A stretch of 64,000 nucleotides of DNA from Gemmata massiliana (GTDB lineage: Bacteria > Planctomycetota > Planctomycetia > Gemmatales > Gemmataceae): NCBI RefSeq assembly GCF_901538265.1, contig NZ_LR593886.1:310001-374000 (forward strand). The letters are read 5' to 3'. The notes beneath the pieces are model-generated. The model was not told the DNA's origin and made no database searches. It was given only the letters and a program-made list of their open reading frames with translations. Below are positions 1-8,309 of the stretch, in pieces (position 1 is the first letter of the stretch; each line of letters begins with the position of its first letter). Both the position numbers and the translations under genes were made by a program.

Positions 1-1110
1 TTCGACCAGCTCAGTAACGGCGGCGGGGTCATGGTGAAGGCCCAGATCCACGCCGGCGGGCGCGGGGCCGGGCAGCTCGTCGGGTTCGCGGACAAGCTCG
101 GCGGGGTCAAGTTCTGTAGCAGCAAAGAAAAGGCGCGGGCGATCGCCGAGACGATGCTGAAGCACCCGCTGAAGACGCTCCAGACCAGCCCGCAGGGGCA
201 ACCGATCCGCACGCTCATCGTTCAGGCCGACGCGGAGCCGGACAAGGAGTTCTACGTCGCCGTCGTGTTCGACCGCGGGGTCGGGCTGCCGGTGCTCATG
301 GCGTCCGCGGCCGGCGGCATGGACATCGAGAAGGTCGCGCACGACACGCCCGAGAAGATCATCAAGGTGCCGTTCAGCCCGGAAACCGGGCTGCTCCCGT
401 TCCAGGCCCGGCGCCTCGCCTACGAACTCGGCTTCACCGGCGACCAGGTCGCGAAGGCCGAGAAGATCATGCTCGCGCTCTCGAAGGTCTACCTGGAGAA
501 GGACGCGACCCTCGCCGAAGTGAACCCGCTCGCGGTCACGAAGTCCGGCGACGTGGTGGTGCTCGACGCGAAGTTCGATTTCGACGACAACGCGCTGTTC
601 CGCCACAAGGACGTCGCGGCCCTGCGCGACGAGAGCGAGGAGAACCCGGCCGAGCTGCGGGCGGGCAAGGCGAACCTGAACTTCATTCAGTTGGACGGGA
701 CCATCGCGTGCCTGGTGAACGGCGCGGGCCTGGCGATGGCCACGATGGACATCATCAACTACCACGGGAAGGCCCACGGCGTCGGCCCGGCGAACTTCCT
801 GGACGTGGGCGGGAGCGTGACCGCGGCCGGGGCGGTCGAGGCGTTCCGCATCATCCTCTCCGATCCGAAGGTGAAGGGCATTCTGGTGAACGTGTTCGGC
901 GGGATCGCGAGCTGCGCGACCATCGCCGACGCGCTCGTGAAGGCCGGCAAGGAGGTCGGGTTCAAGGTGCCGGTCGTCGTGCGGCTCGAGGGCAACGAGG
1001 TCGAAAAGGCGCGGGCCATTCTCGCGGCCGCGGCCGCCGACCTCCCCACCCTGAAGACCGCCGCCGACCTGACGGGCGCCGCGAAGCTGATCGTCGAGCT
1101 GAGCAAGTGA
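1..1110 (+). CDS. sucC: succinate-CoA ligase (ADP-forming) subunit beta, 5' truncated by window
   Basis: Beta subunit of succinyl-CoA synthetase, the TCA-cycle enzyme that couples succinyl-CoA cleavage to nucleotide triphosphate formation. The reading frame is open back to base 1, so the true start lies upstream; the methionine at base 31 is internal, because family members have about 40-50 residues before the VKAQIHAGGRG motif seen here. That motif belongs to the ATP-grasp nucleotide-binding domain; the C-terminal CoA-ligase domain follows with ANLNFIQLDG, GLAMATMD and NVFGGI. A lipoprotein gene follows after 32 bases, and the partner sucD comes only after two intervening genes. Identity is secure; only the N-terminus is missing. 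Confidence 0.95.
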   Translation, partial: FDQLSNGGGVMVKAQIHAGGRGAGQLVGFADKLGGVKFCSSKEKARAIAETMLKHPLKTLQTSPQGQPIRTLIVQADAEPDKEFYVAVVFDRGVGLPVLMASAAGGMDIEKVAHDTPEKIIKVPFSPETGLLPFQARRLAYELGFTGDQVAKAEKIMLALSKVYLEKDATLAEVNPLAVTKSGDVVVLDAKFDFDDNALFRHKDVAALRDESEENPAELRAGKANLNFIQLDGTIACLVNGAGLAMATMDIINYHGKAHGVGPANFLDVGGSVTAAGAVEAFRIILSDPKVKGILVNVFGGIASCATIADALVKAGKEVGFKVPVVVRLEGNEVEKARAILAAAAADLPTLKTAADLTGAAKLIVELSK

Positions 1111-1142
1111 CTTACCCGCTTCTTCCGGAGAGGAACCCGAAG

Positions 1143-2123
1143 ATGATTGTCCCCCTGACGTCGCGTCGCGCGGCCGCCATGCTCCTCGCGGTGCTGCTGG
1201 GGCTGACCGCGCTGCCCGGGTGCGGCGGGTCCACGCCCCAAGCTGAGAAGAAGGACGACAAGAAAGAAGACCCCAAGAAGGGGCCGGACGCGGACCCGAA
1301 AAAGGGCGACGCGGACCCGAAGAAGGGCCCGTCGACGATCATCGAACCGAAGAGCGTGCTCGGCCCGGTCGAACCCGACGCCGACAAGATGGCGATGACG
1401 TTTCTGAAGGACTTGGGCCAGGGAATCGCGAAGGCGGACGCGCTCTCGTCGGCGTTCCTCAAGGACGTGGGCAAGCCGCTCGAACTGCCGGACGACATCA
1501 AGAACGGCGTCAGCACCGACGCTGCGACCCGGTGGCTCAAGTACATCGGCGAGGGGTACGCCTTCTCGCTGGCCCTGGACCGGCAGCAGGCCGGGGACGT
1601 GGTGATCTTGCTCGGACAGGTCAACGGGCGCCAACTGCCGCCGGCCGGTGGCGGGTACTCGCTGCGGTTGATTAAGGACGCGGGTGCGTGGAAAGTGGAC
1701 GCGCTCGCCATCACATCGGCGGAGTTCAAGGGGCGCATCGCGACCGGCGCCGCGGACGCCGCGCTGCAGGAATTCGCCGCGACGTTGTTTGTCGAGCTCC
1801 TGGCCGACTCGAACGGAATGGAGCCGAAGAACCGCGCCCCGGCTCTCGCGCACGCGATGGTCCCCGCGCTCCGGGTTTCGTGGGCTCCCCCGTTCGAGGG
1901 GGATACCAAGCAGGGGTACGACTACAGTACCGGCAAACTGACGGTCAAAGCCACCGAGTACGGCGGCGGAACCAAGGAGTTCAGCGTCTCGAAAATCGCC
2001 GACCTGACGTTCAGCGCGGAACTCACCAAGCCCTCTGGGAAGAGGACGGTCGTCGTGAAACTCGTGAAGGGAACGACCCCGGGCGAGTGGCTCGTAAGCG
2101 AAGTGTCCGAAGCGCGAAAGTAA
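1143..2123 (+). CDS. lysine-rich secreted lipoprotein, function unknown
   Basis: A 326-residue protein. The start is ATG 1143, preceded by a GGAGAGG Shine-Dalgarno; the frame is open further upstream but there it only overlaps sucC out of frame. The N-terminus is a typical lipoprotein signal peptide ending in the lipobox LPGC (Cys27). A low-complexity Asp/Lys/Pro linker follows at about residues 35-70, with a repeated DADPKKG-type unit, then a globular region of about 250 residues that I do not recognise. It is probably anchored to a membrane and faces outward. It lies 32 bases after sucC and before sucD, so it may be co-transcribed with both, although the hairpin at 2141-2171 could attenuate. 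No enzymatic motif was seen. Confidence 0.85.
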   Translation: MIVPLTSRRAAAMLLAVLLGLTALPGCGGSTPQAEKKDDKKEDPKKGPDADPKKGDADPKKGPSTIIEPKSVLGPVEPDADKMAMTFLKDLGQGIAKADALSSAFLKDVGKPLELPDDIKNGVSTDAATRWLKYIGEGYAFSLALDRQQAGDVVILLGQVNGRQLPPAGGGYSLRLIKDAGAWKVDALAITSAEFKGRIATGAADAALQEFAATLFVELLADSNGMEPKNRAPALAHAMVPALRVSWAPPFEGDTKQGYDYSTGKLTVKATEYGGGTKEFSVSKIADLTFSAELTKPSGKRTVVVKLVKGTTPGEWLVSEVSEARK

Positions 2124-2140
2124 TCCGCGCCCGCCCGTAG

Positions 2141-2171
2141 CGGTAGCGAACCCGCTGTGGGTTCGCTACCG
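2141..2171 (+). terminator. 13-bp perfect hairpin after the lipoprotein gene
   Basis: The arms 2141-2153 and 2159-2171 are exact reverse complements with a 5-base loop. There is no T-run behind it. It could be a terminator or attenuator, or an mRNA stabiliser, between the sucC-side and sucD-side genes. Its position supports starting the next gene at 2211 rather than at 2157. Confidence 0.55.
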
Positions 2172-2210
2172 ATGTTGTTCACTCGGTTGGTGTGTGCTTT
2201 CGGGGGACGA

Positions 2211-2528
2211 ATGGCGCCCGACGATCCACTCGATCGCCTGCACCGCGACCTCGGCCTGAAGCGCCTCAACCTGCTTTGGGCGAAATTGGAAATCGTGTTC
2301 GGCCTGTTCGTGGTCGCCGTGGGGCTGTTCGGCGGGGTGAAACTCGCCCTGCGCCCCGAGGTCGAAGTCCCATCGTGGGCGTGGCTCGGCCCGGTGCTGC
2401 TCGTCACACTCGGCGGTTACCTCGCGCTCGCCGGACACCGCAGTCACTTGTATCAATCGAATAACCGACTCACCGCGCACCTGGCGGACCTGATCCGCGC
2501 GCAACAAAAATCCGGACCCCCGCTATGA
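2211..2528 (+). CDS. small two-helix membrane protein
   Basis: A 105-residue protein starting at ATG 2211 behind a GGGGGA ribosome-binding site; an in-frame upstream start at 2157 would run through the 2141-2171 hairpin and is rejected. After a charged N-terminus ([20 protein letters not shown]) it has two hydrophobic segments, at about residues 28-47 and 57-77, and a polar C-terminus, so it is probably a two-pass inner-membrane protein. Its stop overlaps the sucD start in an ATGA arrangement, implying translational coupling with sucD. The family is not recognised. Planctomycetes often carry such short membrane proteins. Confidence 0.75.
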   Translation: MAPDDPLDRLHRDLGLKRLNLLWAKLEIVFGLFVVAVGLFGGVKLALRPEVEVPSWAWLGPVLLVTLGGYLALAGHRSHLYQSNNRLTAHLADLIRAQQKSGPPL

Positions 2529-3439
2529 GCATCCTCGTCGACAAGTCCACCCGCGTCATCTGTCAGGGCATCACCGGCTCGGCCGGGAGCTTCCACACCG
2601 ACCAGTGCCTGCTATACGGGTCGCAGTTCGTCGGCGGGGTCACGCCCAAGAAGGGCGGGACGACGTGGAAGGGCGAGAAGTCGGAAAAAGCGCTCCCGGT
2701 GTTCAACACCGTGGCCGAGGCGGTGAAGGCGACCGGCGCGACCGCGAGCATGATCTTCGTCCCGCCCGGCGGCGCGGCCGACGCGATCATGGAGGCCGCG
2801 GACGCGGGCATCACGCTCATCGTCGCCATTACCGAAGGCATTCCCGTTCTGGACATGGCCCGCGCGAAGCGCTACCTGCAAACGAAGCCCGGCGTGCAGC
2901 TCGTCGGGCCGAACTGCCCCGGCGTGATTACCCCGGGTCAGTGCAAAATTGGCATCATGCCGGGGCACATCCACAAGCCCTGCGGCGCGGGCGAAAAGGG
3001 CATCGGCGTCATCAGCCGGTCCGGGACGCTCACCTACGAGGCCGTGTTCCAACTCACCGCTCTGGGACTGCCGCAGAGTACCTGCGTCGGGATCGGCGGC
3101 GACCCGGTGATCGGCACGAACCAGATCGAACTGCTGGAAATGTTCGAGAACGACCCGCAGACGTCCGCGATCCTGATGATCGGTGAGATCGGCGGGACCG
3201 CGGAAGAGGCCGCGGCCGAGTTCGTGGCGAAGCACGTGAAGAAGCCGGTGGCGGCGTTCATCGCGGGCCAGACCGCGCCCCCGGGCCGGCGCATGGGCCA
3301 CGCGGGCGCGATCATCTCGGGCGGCAGCGGCAGCGCGGCCGACAAGATTGCGGCGCTGGAGAAGGCCGGCATTGAGGTCGCCCCCACGCCCGCCGATCTC
3401 GGCAGCGCCGTGCAAAAGGCGATCGCGAAGAAGAAGTAA
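2525..3439 (+). CDS. sucD: succinate-CoA ligase subunit alpha
   Basis: The 304-residue alpha subunit of succinyl-CoA synthetase. The N-terminal CoA-binding domain shows the family signature [11 protein letters not shown] (about residues 16-26). The catalytic phospho-histidine is His259 in the [10 protein letters not shown] motif, followed by the glycine-rich [10 protein letters not shown] segment. Length and motif order are normal for the family. The start ATG overlaps the stop of the preceding small membrane-protein gene by four bases. It is followed by a strong 18-bp hairpin. It pairs with the sucC fragment at the left edge of the window, but two unrelated genes lie between the two subunits, which is unusual because sucC and sucD are normally adjacent. 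Confidence 0.96.
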   Translation: MSILVDKSTRVICQGITGSAGSFHTDQCLLYGSQFVGGVTPKKGGTTWKGEKSEKALPVFNTVAEAVKATGATASMIFVPPGGAADAIMEAADAGITLIVAITEGIPVLDMARAKRYLQTKPGVQLVGPNCPGVITPGQCKIGIMPGHIHKPCGAGEKGIGVISRSGTLTYEAVFQLTALGLPQSTCVGIGGDPVIGTNQIELLEMFENDPQTSAILMIGEIGGTAEEAAAEFVAKHVKKPVAAFIAGQTAPPGRRMGHAGAIISGGSGSAADKIAALEKAGIEVAPTPADLGSAVQKAIAKKK

Positions 3440-3458
3440 CGCGAACGCGGGATTATTG

Positions 3459-3498
3459 AAACAGTCGGGGCGAGCCTAATGGCTCGCCCCGACTGTTT
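3459..3498 (+). terminator. terminator-type hairpin after sucD
   Basis: An 18-bp perfect stem (3459-3476 with 3481-3498) closed by a TAAT loop. The left arm starts AAA and the right arm ends TTT, as in bidirectional intrinsic terminators. It lies 20 bases after the sucD stop. Confidence 0.85.
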
Positions 3499-3726
3499 CT
3501 TGGCTTTGACGAACCGCGACCGCGAGGGAGCGGAGATACTCAGCGTGTGAGAAGCAGAAGGAAGAGCCGCGGATAACGCAGATCACGCGGATCAGACAAA
3601 GGCATGTTTTCTAGCCCCGATAGGGCTGCTGCGAGTGGCCAGGGTAATGTGCTAACTGCACCCCTGGCTACTCGCTGATTCGTTCGCTCGCACCCACGCG
3701 AAGCCAATCGCAGCGAAAAGGCGCCT
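3499..3726. repeat. intergenic repeats between sucD and the kinase gene
   Basis: No gene is visible. The stretch holds a GGATAACGCAGATCACGCGG-type phrase (about 3569-3594) that recurs near 47.33 and 47.43 kb. It also holds a hairpin with arms 3631-3645 and 3661-3675 (14 of 15 positions paired, counting one G-T). These resemble dispersed intergenic elements rather than regulatory sites of the flanking convergent genes. Confidence 0.5.
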
Positions 3727-6700
3727 TCATTGCGCGGGCGCCTTTTCGCTGTGCTCTTTCTTGCCGAACGTCTCGCGCAGTTCTTCGAGCGTGCCCTTCC
3801 GTGGTTTCGGAGGGATGTCCCAGAGCGTCACGTGACCGGTCCCGGTGCCGGTGGCGATGTGCCCGCCGTCGGGGGCGAACGCGACGTGCGTGACCGGCCC
3901 CGCGTGACGCAGCGGGGTGCCGAGCGGTAAGTTGGTGGCCGCGTCCCAGAACCGAGCGTTCCCGTCGCGGCTGGCGGTCACCAGGATCGCCCCGTTCGGA
4001 CTGATCGCGACTCCTGCGACCGCGCGCTCGTGCGGCATTTGCGGTCCCACCCGGGCACCGGTTCGCGCGTCTCGCAATTCGGCCGCGTTCGCGCGCATCG
4101 CGAGCAGGATCTTGTCCCCGCTCGGGGTGTAACGGGCGTCGAGCACCTCGTCGCCGATGGCCCACTCGCGGAGCGGTGTTAGCGTATCGCCCGCTAAGAC
4201 GGCGGCACTGTCGCCGAACGCCACAAACACTTCTCCGCCGTCCGGTCGAGCGGCGATCGCGCTCAGTTCCACCCCCGCCGGGAGCGTTTGGGCCGGTGGC
4301 CTGGACTTGGACGCTTTGAGCGTGGCCGCATCGTACCGCGCGACGAGCGTCGAACCCATGACGAAGAGTGCCGTGCCGTCGCGCAGGGGTTCCAGCCGGT
4401 GGACCCGGCCCAAACCGAGCGACGGTACGGGTTCGACCTTCTTCCCGTTGGGGACCGCGAACCAGTCGAGCCCGTCGCGCGTTCCCCGGAAGACGCGCGG
4501 GCGCTCGGCGCTCGCATCGAACCGGACCGTGAGCGCGTCGTTGTCGGGGTCGAGCGTGGTCGGAACGCGCTTGCGGGTGCGCGGGTCGAACAGGTCGAAC
4601 GTCCGGTCGTCGGCCACCGCGAGCCGGTCCCCGGTGGGCGAAAAGTCCAGCCCGCGGATTCGCACCCCGCGGCCCGCGGAGATCAGGTCGCACGGCGGGT
4701 CCGGCGCGGTACACAGGTAAACGGAGTTGCCCGCGGGGACCGCGAACTCGTCCGTGCCCGGGCGGAACCGCATCCGCGTGACCTCGCCGTGGAACCGGAG
4801 CGGGATGCCGATCGGCTGGCCGGTGTCGCGGTGCCAGAACCGCACGTTCCCGTCCCCGTCGGACGCGGCCAGGAACGGTTGCTTCTGAGTGAACGCGACC
4901 CCGTTCCCGTAGGCCCCCGCGAGGCTCAGTTCGAGAACCTCTCTGCTGGTCACGAGGTCGATGACGCGCACGAACCCGTTCGGGCCGGTCACGGCCACGC
5001 GCCGACCGTCGGGGGACAGGGCGATGTCGGTGATCCACCCCTTAGTGGGCCACCGGCTCAGTTCCGTGCCCGTGGTTCCGTCCCACTCGCGCACCCACCC
5101 GGCGCGGTCTCCCGTGTACAACTTCTGGCCGTCGGGCGAGGCGACCATGATTTGCAGCGTCGCCCCGTTCGCCCCGGACTTCGGAACGAACCGCTTGCTT
5201 ACAGGGTTCCGCGGGTCCGTGAGATCCCAGCGCCTCAATCCGTTCGCCGCGTCACTGGTCCAGAGCACCCGGTCGGTCGAGAACGCCATCGTCCACAGGC
5301 TCAGGTCGCGCCCCTGGATCTTGCGCACGTCCGCGTCGAATGCGTCGAACGTACCGACCGGCGACACTTCCTCGGCCGGGCGGTCCAGGCTCGTTTCCCA
5401 CAACGTGAGGGACGCATCCGTTCCGCCGGCCGCGATCGTCAGCCCGTCGGGGCTGACGGCCACGGTCCAGTACGTGAGGAGCTTGGGCGCGAAGCCGAGG
5501 GCCGTTCGGCTGAGCTGGAGCGTCGGCTTGTAGGTCCGCACCCGCTTCCGCGAGGCAATATCCCAAAGGTACAGTTCGCGCGACCGCCCGGCCGTCACGA
5601 GGTGCTTGCCGTCGGGGTGGAACGCGGCCAGGCGCGGTTGCTCGGTGTGCTGGAACCGGTGCCGCGGGAGCGGGAGGTCGCGCTCCCAGGCGGCGAGGTT
5701 GATCCGGACGACGCGCTCCAGGTTCTCGTCGCCGAGTTCCACGGCCAACTCCGCGGCCCGCACGAACAGTTCCAACCCCTCGTCCAAGCGCCCCTCCTCG
5801 CACCAGTTCACGGCCCGGCGGAAGACGAGTTGCGCTTCCCGCTTCTGGGTCTCCGTCATCGCGTCCTTGGCACGAATGGTCGCGCCCTCGGCCAATTGTT
5901 TCAGGCTCTCTTCCCGCCGGGCCTTTTCCTCCGCGCGCGCCCACATCGAGCCGAACGTCACGAACGCGACGCACAGCACGATCGCGAGCAGTGCCAGCAG
6001 CCCCGCGACGGACGGGTTCCGCTTGATGGAGAGCCAGAGGCGCTCGAAGTTGGTGACCGGGCGCGCCTTGGTGGGCCGGTCGTCGAGGAACCGGCGCAGG
6101 TCGTCCGCGAGAGCTTCGGCACTGACGTAGCGCCGGGCCGGGTCTTTCGCCAGACATTTCATCGTGACCGCGGCGAGGTCGCGGGGCACCTCCGGGCGGA
6201 ACGAGCGCACGTCGGGCGGTTGCTCGTTCACTACTTTCATCATCACGCTCAGCGGCTCGGTGCCGATGAACGGAGGGCGCCCGGCGAGGCACTCGAACAG
6301 GATCGCCCCCAGCGCGTACACGTCCACCGCGGGGCCGATGCGTCGGTCCCCGGCTGCCTGCTCCGGCGCCATGTAGTGCGGGGTGCCGACGATCTGCCCG
6401 GTCTGCGTCAGGTCCGCGCCGGATTCCTGGGTAAACTTCGCAAGGCCGAAGTCGGTGACTTTGGGGAGCGCGAGGTTCGGGGTGCGCAGTGTGGTGCGCG
6501 ACGCCCCGGATGCGGCGACCGTCTTTTTGTCCCCGCTCCCCGGCTTCAGGTCCGGGTTCGGGGTGCCGAAGTCCGCGCTCGCGAAGAGGATGTTGCCCGG
6601 TTTGAGGTCGCGGTGGATGATGCCCTGGAGGTGCGCGGCGTGGACGGCCCGCGCTATCCCTTCCAGGAGTTCGGCCGCTTCGCGCGGAGTGAGGCGCGGG

Positions 6701-7302
6701 GCCGCGCCGTCATTGGTCGCACGGAGCTTGCGGCTGAGCGATCCGCCCTCCAGCAGTTCCATCGCGAGGTACGGGACCGGGACGTGGTTCGGGCCGTCGT
6801 AGGTGTCCACCTCGAACACCTGAACGACCTGCGGGTGCTGCGCGCGGGCGAGCACCTCGCCCTCGAACAGGAACCGCTGAACGACGCGCGAGTCGGCCGA
6901 GGCGCCGGCCAGGATCATCTTGAGCGCGACGAGCCGGTTCAGGCGCCGGTGCCGGGCCTTGTACACGATCCCCATCCCGCCGCGGCCGATCTCTCGGAGC
7001 ACCTCGAAGCCGGGCACCCGCGGTAGCCCAACAAACACCGGCGCCGCCGGCTTCCCGCCCACGATCAGCGTGGCGTCTTCCGGGGTCGAGGCGACCCCGC
7101 CCGAGCGCGCGTCCGGGAGCACCCCGGAAGACAGTTCCTTGTACCGGGCCACGGCCCCGCTTGCCTGTTCGGTCAGCCGGTCGAGCCGGCCCTGGCACTC
7201 CGAGCACCCGTCCACGTGCCCGGACACGAGCGCGAGCCGGTCGGCCCCGAGCGAGTCGTTCAGGAACCCGGCCAGATCGGTGTCATCGGGGCAATCGGAC
7301 AT
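3727..7302 (-). CDS. Ser/Thr protein kinase with N-terminal zinc finger and C-terminal WD40 propeller
   Basis: A 1191-residue Hanks-type kinase. Residues 1-40 carry a His29-x3-Cys33-x2-Cys36 motif like that of zinc-binding anti-sigma (ZAS/zf-HC2) domains. The kinase domain spans about 98-410: glycine loop GRGGMG (107-111), VALK lysine 128, HRDLKPGN (His230, Asp232), DFG at 284-286 and a GTPHYMAPEQ activation-segment end. A single transmembrane helix at about 434-451 is followed by a charged helical segment and then roughly 550 residues of WD40-type repeats (SPDGxxxAT..DGxxRxWD). All catalytic residues are present, so it should be active, with the kinase in the cytoplasm and the propeller across the membrane. 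It lies 95 bases downstream of an ECF sigma gene on the same strand. Planctomycete ECF groups linked to kinases are known; the finger suggests it may bind that sigma factor (inference). Confidence 0.92.
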   Translation of the reverse strand: MSDCPDDTDLAGFLNDSLGADRLALVSGHVDGCSECQGRLDRLTEQASGAVARYKELSSGVLPDARSGGVASTPEDATLIVGGKPAAPVFVGLPRVPGFEVLREIGRGGMGIVYKARHRRLNRLVALKMILAGASADSRVVQRFLFEGEVLARAQHPQVVQVFEVDTYDGPNHVPVPYLAMELLEGGSLSRKLRATNDGAAPRLTPREAAELLEGIARAVHAAHLQGIIHRDLKPGNILFASADFGTPNPDLKPGSGDKKTVAASGASRTTLRTPNLALPKVTDFGLAKFTQESGADLTQTGQIVGTPHYMAPEQAAGDRRIGPAVDVYALGAILFECLAGRPPFIGTEPLSVMMKVVNEQPPDVRSFRPEVPRDLAAVTMKCLAKDPARRYVSAEALADDLRRFLDDRPTKARPVTNFERLWLSIKRNPSVAGLLALLAIVLCVAFVTFGSMWARAEEKARREESLKQLAEGATIRAKDAMTETQKREAQLVFRRAVNWCEEGRLDEGLELFVRAAELAVELGDENLERVVRINLAAWERDLPLPRHRFQHTEQPRLAAFHPDGKHLVTAGRSRELYLWDIASRKRVRTYKPTLQLSRTALGFAPKLLTYWTVAVSPDGLTIAAGGTDASLTLWETSLDRPAEEVSPVGTFDAFDADVRKIQGRDLSLWTMAFSTDRVLWTSDAANGLRRWDLTDPRNPVSKRFVPKSGANGATLQIMVASPDGQKLYTGDRAGWVREWDGTTGTELSRWPTKGWITDIALSPDGRRVAVTGPNGFVRVIDLVTSREVLELSLAGAYGNGVAFTQKQPFLAASDGDGNVRFWHRDTGQPIGIPLRFHGEVTRMRFRPGTDEFAVPAGNSVYLCTAPDPPCDLISAGRGVRIRGLDFSPTGDRLAVADDRTFDLFDPRTRKRVPTTLDPDNDALTVRFDASAERPRVFRGTRDGLDWFAVPNGKKVEPVPSLGLGRVHRLEPLRDGTALFVMGSTLVARYDAATLKASKSRPPAQTLPAGVELSAIAARPDGGEVFVAFGDSAAVLAGDTLTPLREWAIGDEVLDARYTPSGDKILLAMRANAAELRDARTGARVGPQMPHERAVAGVAISPNGAILVTASRDGNARFWDAATNLPLGTPLRHAGPVTHVAFAPDGGHIATGTGTGHVTLWDIPPKPRKGTLEELRETFGKKEHSEKAPAQ

Positions 7303-7397
7303 GGAACACCCAAAATGGTGCGTGACGAGTGCCGGGCGCTAAGTAACGACCGGGGCGGGTTCGGCCGCCCCGGTCCGCACTCATCAATCACCACCGG

Positions 7398-8015
7398 TTA
7401 GCTTGCGCTGCTCGCGCCCGGGCTTTCGATCGCTTTAATCTCTTCCTGCACGAGCTTCTGAACGCGGTGCTTGGCGAGGTACACGTGTGACACGCGGACC
7501 CCGAGTTGGTCCGCGACGGTTTGCGGGGCCACGCCGTCGAGCGCGGCGAGCTTGAACGCCATCCAGGTGCCTTCGGCGACCCGCTCCCGCGCACGCAGGA
7601 GGGCCATTTCGAGCAGCTCCTTGTCGAAAGTTGCTTCGACCCGGGCCGCGAGATCCTCGCGCGCCTCGATCGACTGGAGCTGATTAAAAATGCTGGTGTC
7701 ACCGCTCCCGCGTGTGCGGTACCCGGCCTCGGTCACGAAGTCGTGCCAGGCGTGGTGCGTGAGTGTTTTCAGCCACCCGCGGAAGCTCCGGGTCGCGTCG
7801 TATTTGAACTGCGGCAGCTTCTGCGTGAGCCGCATAAGTACGTTTTGGGACACGTCTTGAGCGTCCGCCTCCTGCAGCCCCCAGTGCATGAGCCAGCTAC
7901 GAATGGCCGGGCTGTAGAGCCGGAAGAACTCGCCCCAGGAGATCTGGTCGGCCGGGTCCTGGTTCAGCCGGTGGAGAAGCGTCACGCGCGTGGTGTCGGC
8001 GGAGTCGGCACCCAT
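7398..8015 (-). CDS. ECF RNA polymerase sigma factor
   Basis: A 205-residue ECF sigma factor. Region 2 runs from SWGEFFRLYSPAIRSWL through DAQDVSQNVLMRLTQKL and FRGWLKTLTHHAWHDF (about residues 25-100). Region 4 is the C-terminal helix-turn-helix (VAPQTVADQLGVRVSHVYLAKHRV), where a recognition helix with HVYLAKHR is typical of planctomycete ECFs linked to kinases. It is the first gene of a two-gene minus-strand unit with the zinc-finger/kinase/WD40 protein, its probable regulator. Upstream is a 294-base divergent region shared with clpV; a GCTAAC...GTTAGC inverted repeat at about 8047-8074 lies close to its start and could be an operator or promoter element. Confidence 0.9.
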   Translation of the reverse strand: MGADSADTTRVTLLHRLNQDPADQISWGEFFRLYSPAIRSWLMHWGLQEADAQDVSQNVLMRLTQKLPQFKYDATRSFRGWLKTLTHHAWHDFVTEAGYRTRGSGDTSIFNQLQSIEAREDLAARVEATFDKELLEMALLRARERVAEGTWMAFKLAALDGVAPQTVADQLGVRVSHVYLAKHRVQKLVQEEIKAIESPGASSAS

Positions 8016-8309
8016 CCCTACGCTCCGGGGGCGAAAGTTTCGCGGCTGCTAACGGTGCGGTAAGCAGGGTTAGCTTAACTGACCGACCACGGAACAGAAA
8101 GGGGCTGCGTGCCGCGAACACCCATCGTTCCGAAAACAACCGGCGACCGAATAATTCCGGTCTTCACATTTGAACGGGCGGAGCGGACCGGCGATCTTAA
8201 CGAACCGAGGTCAATACTCCGCCGCCGAGTCATTCGTTGCTCGGCGCCAGAAAGATTCGAGCGTTCCGTTCCGTAACCATCGTACTCCCACCCGTACCCG
8301 GAGCCGCTG

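Noticed and set aside
708-1142. Upstream extension of the lipoprotein frame inside sucC
   Set aside because: It is an out-of-frame shadow of sucC; the signal peptide and Shine-Dalgarno both place the start at 1143.
759-1853. A 364-residue minus-strand open frame over sucC and the lipoprotein gene
   Set aside because: The composition is shadow-like, with no recognisable domain and no start site.
4288-7026. A 912-residue open frame on the plus strand
   Set aside because: It lies entirely opposite the kinase gene; the sequence is low-complexity Arg/Pro/Gly-rich and lacks a ribosome-binding site, as expected for a high-GC shadow.
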